Positions 6,845-9,805 of a stretch of 9,805 bases of DNA are shown piece after piece (within the stretch, counting starts at the first letter, position 1; every line of letters begins with the position of its first letter). The stretch lies in NCBI GenBank assembly GCA_030837425.1, contig JAUPLJ010000019.1, forward strand, positions 1-9,805, in the 5' to 3' direction. Made by a program: the position numbers and the translations under genes. The stretch is from Patescibacteria group bacterium. GTDB taxonomy: Bacteria > Patescibacteriota > Minisyncoccia > Phycocordibacterales > UBA5272. The notes below the pieces were generated by a model, which made no database searches, was not told where the DNA came from, and saw nothing but the letters and a program-made list of their open reading frames with translations.

Positions 6845-7492
6845 ATGACAACTTATCAAAAAGTCGTTTCGCTGTTGGGTAAAGACTTTGCAGCAATTCT
6901 TGAGCTTTTAAAAAAGCTCTTTATTACTTGGAATCTTGATTCTAAAAAATTTTTCCACACAATTAACCATCTTAAAAAAGAGGAGATTATTGGTCTCATG
7001 GATGGGAGTTATGAAATTGTACGTAAAAAAGTTGTAGGAAAACTTTTTGTATTTTCTGAATTCTTTTTTATCAGACAAGGGCTTTATGTTTGGGATTCTT
7101 TAAAAGAAAGAATTGGCTCCATTTACAAAGAGTCGACAGAGTACAAAAGTATCAACAATCTAAAACCAGCTTTTGATCTGAATCGTAATATGTATGATTC
7201 AGAAATAATAAAAGAAATTGGTGGTGAAGAAAAAGTAAGAGAAAATGCTGTGACGATGGATCAGATCGAGCAATTGATTAAAAATCAATGGGACGGTAAA
7301 GCTGGTATTATGCTTAATAATAGCTTTGCAAACATTTTTTACGTTATAGGTAAAAATAATCAGTTGTTTGCTGTGCGCGTGCGCTGGCGCTCTGGTGCTC
7401 AGGAGTGGCGCGTCGGTGGCGACGAGCTTGGCGAGGATGGCCGTTGGCGTCGGGGCCGTCGTGTCTTTAGCAACAAGAACTTTGTCTCTTAA
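6845..7492 (+). CDS. DGR target: variable protein with C-terminal C-type-lectin-like diversity domain
   Basis: A 215-residue target of the retroelement. Residues 1 to about 110 are helical and of unknown function (starts MTTYQKVVSLLGKDF). Residues about 118-177 resemble DGR targets common in Patescibacteria: IIKEIGGEEKVRENAVTMDQ, then GKAGIMLNNSFANIFYV. The variable repeat covers residues 174-211. Codons 178-205 hold all diversified positions, and the invariant end RVFSNK precedes the stop. The fold expected for such C-termini is the C-type-lectin/formylglycine-enzyme-like ligand-binding fold, with variable residues on an exposed face. The present variant has nine arginines between residues 178 and 206, so a strongly basic surface. 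No signal peptide or membrane helix is evident, so its location is open. It has a strong promoter, long leader and own terminator. The ATG has no Shine-Dalgarno. Confidence 0.88.
   Translation: MTTYQKVVSLLGKDFAAILELLKKLFITWNLDSKKFFHTINHLKKEEIIGLMDGSYEIVRKKVVGKLFVFSEFFFIRQGLYVWDSLKERIGSIYKESTEYKSINNLKPAFDLNRNMYDSEIIKEIGGEEKVRENAVTMDQIEQLIKNQWDGKAGIMLNNSFANIFYVIGKNNQLFAVRVRWRSGAQEWRVGGDELGEDGRWRRGRRVFSNKNFVS
7364..7476 (+). repeat. DGR variable repeat (VR)
   Basis: The 113-base VR aligns without gaps to the template repeat at 7796-7908 (constant offset 432). Twelve identical bases lead in and 17 identical bases (7460-7476, CGTGTCTTTAGCAACAA) close it, the latter acting as the likely initiation-of-mutagenic-homing site. 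Between them 24 of 30 template adenines are changed (16 to G, 8 to C, none to T) and one T is changed to G. GC in the diversified 84 bases is 74 percent, against 44 percent in the template. Confidence 0.95.
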
Positions 7493-7502
7493 TTCTTTTA
7501 AT

Positions 7503-7546
7503 AATCCCTTGGATACTTTGTGCTTTGCATTTTGATCTAAGGGATT
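7503..7546 (+). terminator. Hairpin after the VR gene: terminator and possible homing structure
   Basis: Arms 7503-7514 (AATCCCTTGGAT) and 7535-7546 (ATCTAAGGGATT) pair over 12 positions with one wobble, with a 20-base loop and a T run to 7550. It ends the target mRNA. A stem-loop just downstream of VR is known to help target recognition in the Bordetella phage DGR, so a second role is possible; here it starts 26 bases after VR. Confidence 0.7.
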
Positions 7547-7626
7547 TTTTATTATATAATTTATTTGAGTTTGAATATGTAAAAGATTATGGTTTTTTAC
7601 TGAACTCAAGAAATGTATAAATGAGA

Positions 7627-7652
7627 ATTAATAAAATTATTATTTTATTAAT
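7627..7652. repeat. AT-only perfect hairpin between VR and TR
   Basis: Arms ATTAATAAAAT (7627-7637) and ATTTTATTAAT (7642-7652) with a 4-base loop. The surrounding 7550-7767 holds no coding frame of note. In such AT-rich sequence the hairpin may be chance. Confidence 0.35.
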
Positions 7653-7767
7653 AGGTTTATATAATTTTTTAATTAAAAATAATATTGTTGGTATTTCATT
7701 TTAGTAAATTTTATATTTAGAATTAAATTCAACCTGAAAATTAATAGAAATATTTTTTGACAGATGG

Positions 7768-7776
7768 TGGTATAGA
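7768..7776 (+). promoter_or_regulatory. Candidate promoter of the template-repeat RNA
   Basis: TGG plus TATAGA forms an extended -10 like others in this window, predicting a start near 7783, about 13 bases before TR. A perfect TTGACA at 7757-7762 is only 8 bases upstream of the -10, too close for normal sigma-factor spacing. Confidence 0.4.
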
Positions 7777-7795
7777 ATAAATGAGATACAAAGTT

Positions 7796-7908
7796 TTGTT
7801 TGCTGTGAACGTGAACTGGAACTCTGATGATCAGAAGTGGAACGTCAATGACTACAAGCTTGACGAGAATGGCAATTGGAATCAGGGCAATCGTGTCTTT
7901 AGCAACAA
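7796..7908 (+). repeat. DGR template repeat (TR)
   Basis: This is the invariant donor for mutagenic homing. It is noncoding in role but keeps the frame of the target. Its mutable core (7808-7891) is enriched in AAC and AAT codons, nine in all, the classical arrangement in which adenine-specific errors can yield many amino acids while TGG, GTG, GTC and CTT framework codons stay fixed. Thirty adenines occur in the core. The last 17 bases (7892-7908) match VR exactly despite containing adenines, marking where copying into VR begins. Confidence 0.95.
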
Positions 7909-7916
7909 ATATTATT

Positions 7917-7944
7917 CTCTCCTAATTTTTAGGAGAGTTTTTTT
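7917..7944 (+). terminator. Hairpin with T run directly after TR
   Basis: Perfect 8-bp stem CTCTCCTA (7917-7924) and TAGGAGAG (7930-7937), 5-base loop, then seven T. It starts only 8 bases after TR and contains the avd stop codon of the opposite strand. On the minus strand no T run follows, so it should stop TR transcription but not that of avd. It may instead be part of the template RNA used by the RT. Confidence 0.8.
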
Positions 7945-8320
7945 CTATTTGTCCAAGCCACCCACCCAGCATTCTTCCTATTTCATCAATAGGTAAAGAA
8001 AGTAATTCATATTTTTTAGTATCTATTGATCCTGTTTCCCACAATACTAAGAGCAAAATTTTTAAAGTATCTAATTTCCTTATGGCTGTCCTCAAATATG
8101 GAATTTTATCTTCCTTTTTTACAAAGCTTGCACTAGATACCATTTCAATTATTTCTATAAATAAATTATCAATTTTTATTGCTAAAGTGTAGCGATGAGT
8201 TTTTGGTATTGTGTGATAAATACTATACCAAAATAAATATAAACTTTTTATTTTTTGCAAGAGTGGAAGTAATTTTTCTTGCAAATTGCTTCGGGGGGGG
8301 GTAATATTAGTAGTATTCAT
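7922..8320 (-). CDS. avd: Avd-like DGR accessory protein (four-helix bundle)
   Basis: A 132-residue, helix-rich, basic protein of the Avd/four-helix-bundle family. In studied DGRs Avd forms a barrel-shaped pentamer that binds RT and template RNA and is needed for mutagenic homing. The family hallmark near the C-terminus is IDEIGRMLGGWL (residues 111-122). The helix pattern also fits: IPKTHRYTLAIKIDNLFIEI (38-57) and TAIRKLDTLKILLLVL (78-93). It runs opposite to VR, TR and RT, whereas avd usually reads with them. Its ATG is 6 bases from the RT ATG, back to back. Codons 7-10 contain a run of nine C, so tract-length change would frameshift it almost at once. A minus-strand TATAAT (8339-8334) would give a leader of about 7 bases. 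The stop lies in the TR terminator. Confidence 0.85.
   Translation of the reverse strand: MNTTNITPPRSNLQEKLLPLLQKIKSLYLFWYSIYHTIPKTHRYTLAIKIDNLFIEIIEMVSSASFVKKEDKIPYLRTAIRKLDTLKILLLVLWETGSIDTKKYELLSLPIDEIGRMLGGWLGQIEKNSPKN
8279..8307 (+). promoter_or_regulatory. Candidate RT promoter with a 9-G spacer tract
   Basis: TTGCAA (8279-8284) and TAATAT (8302-8307) are separated by exactly 17 bases, of which the last nine are G. Each hexamer matches consensus at four of six positions. Transcription near 8314 would give a leader of about 13 bases before the ATG at 8327. The element lies inside the avd coding region. The G run makes the spacing potentially length-variable. Confidence 0.4.
8293..8301. 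repeat. Homopolymeric tract of nine G (nine C in avd)
   Basis: Nine consecutive G in a genome that otherwise avoids long G runs. It occupies avd codons 7-10 on the minus strand and the spacer of the candidate RT promoter on the plus strand. Such tracts are typical sites of slipped-strand length variation, but they are also prone to sequencing error. Confidence 0.9.
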
Positions 8321-8326
8321 ATATTT

Positions 8327-9334
8327 ATGAAATATTATACTACAAGCTTTGAAGAAATTATCTCTCTTGAAAATTTACTTTTAGCGTATAAAGAATTTAA
8401 AGTTGGTAAAAGCAAAAAGAAAGATGTTATGGAATTTGAATTTAGTTTAATGAGTAATCTTATAGATCTACACAATGATTTAAAAAATAAATCATACAAA
8501 CACAGTTTATATACGCATTTTAAAATTAATGATCCAAAACCAAGAGATATTCATAAAGCGTTGGTGAGAGATAGAGTATTTCATCATGCAATTTATAGAA
8601 AGCTTTATCCATTTTTTGATAAAGCATTTATCTCAGACTCATTTTCTTGTAGAATAAATAAAGGTACACATAAAGCTCTCGATAGATTTGAGAAATTTTC
8701 GAGATGTGAAAGTAAAAATTATACAAAGCAATGCTTTGTATTGAAATGTGATATACAAAAGTTTTTTGCTAGTATTGATCATCGAAGATTGATAGAAATT
8801 TTAAACAAAAGGATAATAGATAAAGATATAAGTTCTCTTTTAGAAAATATTATTAAATCTTTTAATACAAAAGACAAAATAAATAAAGGCTTGCCTCTCG
8901 GGAATCTTACTTCACAGCTTTTGGTAAATGTTTATATGAGTGAATTTGATCAATTTGCAAAACATATACTAAAAGTAAAATATTATATTCGCTATGCAGA
9001 TGATTTTGTATTTATTAATAAAGATAAAAATTATCTAGAAGATGTAAAAATTAAAATAGATTTATTTTTGAAAGAAAAATTGAAACTCAATCTACATCCT
9101 GATAAAGTGTTTATAAAAAGTATTTATTCTGGAGTTGATTTTTTGGGATGGATACATTTTCCAAAATATAAAGTTTTGCGAACCGCTACAAAGAAAAGGA
9201 TGTTTAGGAAATTAAAAGAGAATAATTTTAAAAATGAATCAGTTCAGTCATATTTGGGATTATTGAGGTATGGAAATACTTTTAAAATTAAAAATAAAAT
9301 TTATTATAATAAAAATTTTTCTGATGATATATAA
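8327..9334 (+). CDS. DGR reverse transcriptase
   Basis: A 335-residue group-II-intron-like RT of the DGR clade, which copies TR RNA into cDNA with errors at adenines. Motifs in order: KPRDIHKALVRDRVFHHAIY (71-90), SFSCRINKGTHKAL (105-118), FVLKCDIQKFFASID with catalytic Asp142, GLPLGNLTSQ (188-197), YADD (223-226) with the two catalytic Asp, and FLGW (272-275). The SQ ending of the GLPLGNLTSQ motif is diagnostic of DGR RTs; intron RTs usually have SP. There is no maturase or endonuclease domain. The length fits the family. The ATG at 8327 is chosen because MKYYTTSFEEIISLENLLLA matches the usual DGR RT start; a TTG at 8279 would add 16 unrelated residues encoded by the G tract. No Shine-Dalgarno is seen. 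It is divergent from avd, with 6 bases between starts. Confidence 0.96.
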   Translation: MKYYTTSFEEIISLENLLLAYKEFKVGKSKKKDVMEFEFSLMSNLIDLHNDLKNKSYKHSLYTHFKINDPKPRDIHKALVRDRVFHHAIYRKLYPFFDKAFISDSFSCRINKGTHKALDRFEKFSRCESKNYTKQCFVLKCDIQKFFASIDHRRLIEILNKRIIDKDISSLLENIIKSFNTKDKINKGLPLGNLTSQLLVNVYMSEFDQFAKHILKVKYYIRYADDFVFINKDKNYLEDVKIKIDLFLKEKLKLNLHPDKVFIKSIYSGVDFLGWIHFPKYKVLRTATKKRMFRKLKENNFKNESVQSYLGLLRYGNTFKIKNKIYYNKNFSDDI

Positions 9335-9377
9335 ATTTATAAAATATTTTTATTTTTTTACAAAAAATTTTTTTGAG

Positions 9378-9386
9378 TTATCCACA
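9378..9386 (+). promoter_or_regulatory. DnaA-box consensus match
   Basis: TTATCCACA, an exact match, lies between flanking T-rich tracts in the gap after the RT gene and about 20 bases before a TATAAT. It is a second exact copy of the site at 3803. A lone box cannot be called an origin; it could regulate the next transcript or be chance. Confidence 0.3.
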
Positions 9387-9407
9387 AATTTTTTTAAAAA
9401 ACTATTG

Positions 9408-9413
9408 TATAAT
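9408..9413 (+). promoter_or_regulatory. -10 element for the leader and lysine-rich peptide
   Basis: A perfect TATAAT with no clear -35. A start near 9420 would give a transcript with a leader of about 97 bases containing the stem at 9441-9489, the short gene at 9517, and the terminator at 9614. Confidence 0.4.
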
Positions 9414-9440
9414 TTTTTTTTGAATGAGATAATTATATTA

Positions 9441-9503
9441 AGAGAGGCAGACCGAAGGTCCAAGGTCAAAAATTAAAAGCGCACTCTCTAGTATTAAATA
9501 CTA
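9441..9503 (+). ncRNA. Structured leader upstream of the lysine-rich peptide gene
   Basis: AGAGAG (9441-9446) can pair with CTCTCT (9484-9489), extended by GC/GC across a one-base bulge. Inside is a small GACC-GAA-GGTC hairpin (9450-9460), and a second GGTC at 9464-9467 could replace the first. Directly after is the inverted repeat TAGTATT/AATACTA (9489-9503). This GC-richer island in AT-rich sequence suggests a structured 5' leader or small RNA. I recognise no known riboswitch; the alternative GGTC pairing would allow two states. Confidence 0.35.
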
Positions 9504-9516
9504 AATAAATAAATTT

Positions 9517-9594
9517 ATGGTAGCAAAGAAAAAAGCTAAGAAAAAAGTAGCTAAGAAAGCAGCAAAGAAAAAGGCTGCAAAGAAAAGAAAATAG
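9517..9594 (+). CDS. 25-residue Lys/Ala-rich histone-H1-like peptide
   Basis: A very short gene encoding MVAKKKAKKKVAKKAAKKK followed by AAKKRK and TAG. It is almost entirely Lys, Ala and Val, like the C-terminal tails of bacterial histone-H1-like proteins. It would bind DNA or RNA electrostatically, in the nucleoid or on ribosomal RNA. The short length might suggest chance, but the use of AAG, AAA, GCA, GCT and GTA across Lys, Ala and Val without interruption, a promoter, a structured leader and a strong terminator 19 bases after the stop all favour a real gene. It lies outside the DGR. The SET methyltransferase upstream could act on such a tail, but this is only a guess. Confidence 0.7.
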   Translation: MVAKKKAKKKVAKKAAKKKAAKKRK

Positions 9595-9613
9595 TTCTCT
9601 ATAGACTTTTCTA

Positions 9614-9657
9614 AAACTAAAATCCTCTGCGTCTCCCACGACAGAGGATTTTAGTTT
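9614..9657 (+). terminator. Long-stem terminator after the lysine-rich peptide
   Basis: Perfect 16-bp arms AAACTAAAATCCTCTG (9614-9629) and CAGAGGATTTTAGTTT (9642-9657) with a 12-base loop that can add CGT/ACG pairs. The T-rich right arm fits an intrinsic terminator, and it may work in both directions. Confidence 0.85.
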
Positions 9658-9672
9658 ATTAAAATATCGAGT

Positions 9673-9678
9673 TATAAT
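9673..9678 (+). promoter_or_regulatory. -10 element for the hibernation factor gene
   Basis: TATAAT with an expected start near 9685 and a leader of about 51 bases. No clear -35. The leader carries the direct repeat at 9691-9713. Confidence 0.4.
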
Positions 9679-9690
9679 ATAAATATTAAA

Positions 9691-9713
9691 AGCAAGTTTA
9701 TCAGCAAGTTTAT
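9691..9713 (+). repeat. Tandem 11-base direct repeat in the hpf leader
   Basis: AGCAAGTTTAT occurs at 9691-9701 and again at 9703-9713, separated by one C, a 12-base period. It could be a protein-binding site in the leader or a simple duplication. Confidence 0.6.
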
Positions 9714-9735
9714 TTAAATAACTAAATTAAGTCTT

Positions 9736-9805
9736 ATGAATATAAAAATAAAAGGTATCGACATAGAAGTGACAGAAGCAATCAATGATTACGTTACAAA
9801 AAAAA
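9736..9805 (+). CDS. Ribosome hibernation promoting factor (HPF/RaiA family), 3' part beyond the window
   Basis: Only 23 complete codons are visible: MNIKIKGIDIEVTEAINDYV then Thr-Lys-Lys. The beta strand NIKIKG, followed by IEVTEAINDYV leading into the first helix, is the typical N-terminus of S30AE-domain hibernation factors. These bind the 30S decoding centre and inactivate or dimerise ribosomes in starved cells. The call rests on this segment alone; the long and short forms cannot be told apart because the C-terminus is missing. The gene follows a terminator and has its own TATAAT, so it begins a new transcription unit. No Shine-Dalgarno precedes the ATG. Confidence 0.85.
   Translation, partial: MNIKIKGIDIEVTEAINDYVTKK

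Larger units (their letters stand above)
7783..7944 (+). ncRNA. Predicted DGR template RNA (TR transcript)
   Basis: An RNA of about 160 bases is predicted from the extended -10 at 7768 to the T run at 7938-7944. It would hold the whole template repeat and a terminal hairpin. It is the expected substrate for reverse transcription by the DGR RT. The boundaries are inferred from promoter and terminator sequences; read-through from the target gene is an alternative source. The avd gene is read antisense to its 3' end. Confidence 0.5.

Noticed and set aside
7199..7609. Minus-strand frame of 136 codons opposite the target gene
   Set aside because: It overlaps the target and VR in antisense, shows no family features, and its composition follows from the opposite strand.
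7757..7776. TTGACA plus TATAGA as a standard promoter for TR
   Set aside because: Spacing is only 8 bases, too short for a housekeeping sigma factor. The extended -10 alone is the better reading.
7781..7996. Open frame of 71 codons across the template repeat
   Set aside because: The frame is open because TR is a copy of the target's coding sequence. It has no ribosome binding site, runs through the terminator hairpin, and its second half is antisense to avd.
8279..8326. TTG start of the RT gene with GGAAG 9 bases upstream
   Set aside because: It adds 16 residues encoded mainly by the G tract and spacer that do not fit DGR RT N-termini. The ATG at 8327 matches the family.
8327..9334. Retron or group II intron origin of the RT
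   Set aside because: GLPLGNLTSQ, the length, absence of a maturase domain, no intron RNA nearby, and the adjacent VR/TR/Avd all point to a DGR.
9270..9476. Frame of 68 codons after RT
   Set aside because: Low-complexity Ile/Phe/Lys sequence typical of AT-rich noncoding DNA; it overlaps the end of RT and the structured leader.
1..9805. CRISPR array, rRNA genes, insertion sequences or alternative code with TGA as glycine
   Set aside because: No regularly spaced repeats, rRNA sequence or transposase is seen. Long genes contain no in-frame TGA, and the FtsB-like gene ends naturally at TGA.

Overview
The window is AT-rich, gene-dense and has short intergenic gaps and very compact proteins. It is best explained as part of a Candidate Phyla Radiation (Patescibacteria) genome, most likely of the Parcubacteria group. 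This rests on the reduced valyl-tRNA synthetase, the FtsB-like, SET-domain and lysine-rich mini-proteins, and a DGR target of a type familiar from that radiation. The standard code is in use: TGA is not read as Gly, and one gene ends in TGA. None of the twelve gene starts that can be examined carries a convincing Shine-Dalgarno sequence. Many sit just downstream of extended -10 elements (TGnTATAAT-like), so leaderless or near-leaderless transcription looks common.

Region 1 (1-3820), housekeeping: the 3' end of lepA (elongation factor 4), a GC-rich REP-like palindrome, a 36-residue membrane mini-protein on the minus strand, an FtsB/DivIC-like division protein, a glutaredoxin, tRNA-Phe(GAA), a 103-residue coiled-coil/membrane protein of unknown function, tRNA-Arg(CCT) and an Hsp20 chaperone. 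Region 2 (3823-6652): a minus-strand valS without the usual C-terminal arm, and a divergent SET-domain lysine methyltransferase.

Region 3 (about 6700-9334) is a complete diversity-generating retroelement (DGR), the highlight of the window. A strong promoter and a boxA-like leader precede a 215-residue variable protein whose C-terminal codons form the variable repeat (VR, 7364-7476). Downstream lies the template repeat (TR, 7796-7908), then an Avd-family accessory protein on the opposite strand, and a divergently transcribed DGR-type reverse transcriptase. TR and VR differ at 25 of 113 positions. Twenty-four of these are template adenines, all changed to G or C and none to T, so an Asn-rich template became an Arg-rich ligand-binding face. 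The RT copies TR RNA with adenine-specific errors, Avd is the expected partner, and the cDNA replaces VR, giving variants of the target protein. Unusual points are the inverted avd, a terminator right after TR, and a 9-G tract placed where its length would affect both the avd reading frame and the RT promoter spacing.

Region 4 (9335-9805): a leader with predicted secondary structure, a 25-residue Lys/Ala-rich histone-H1-like peptide with a strong terminator, and the start of a ribosome hibernation factor gene (hpf/raiA).
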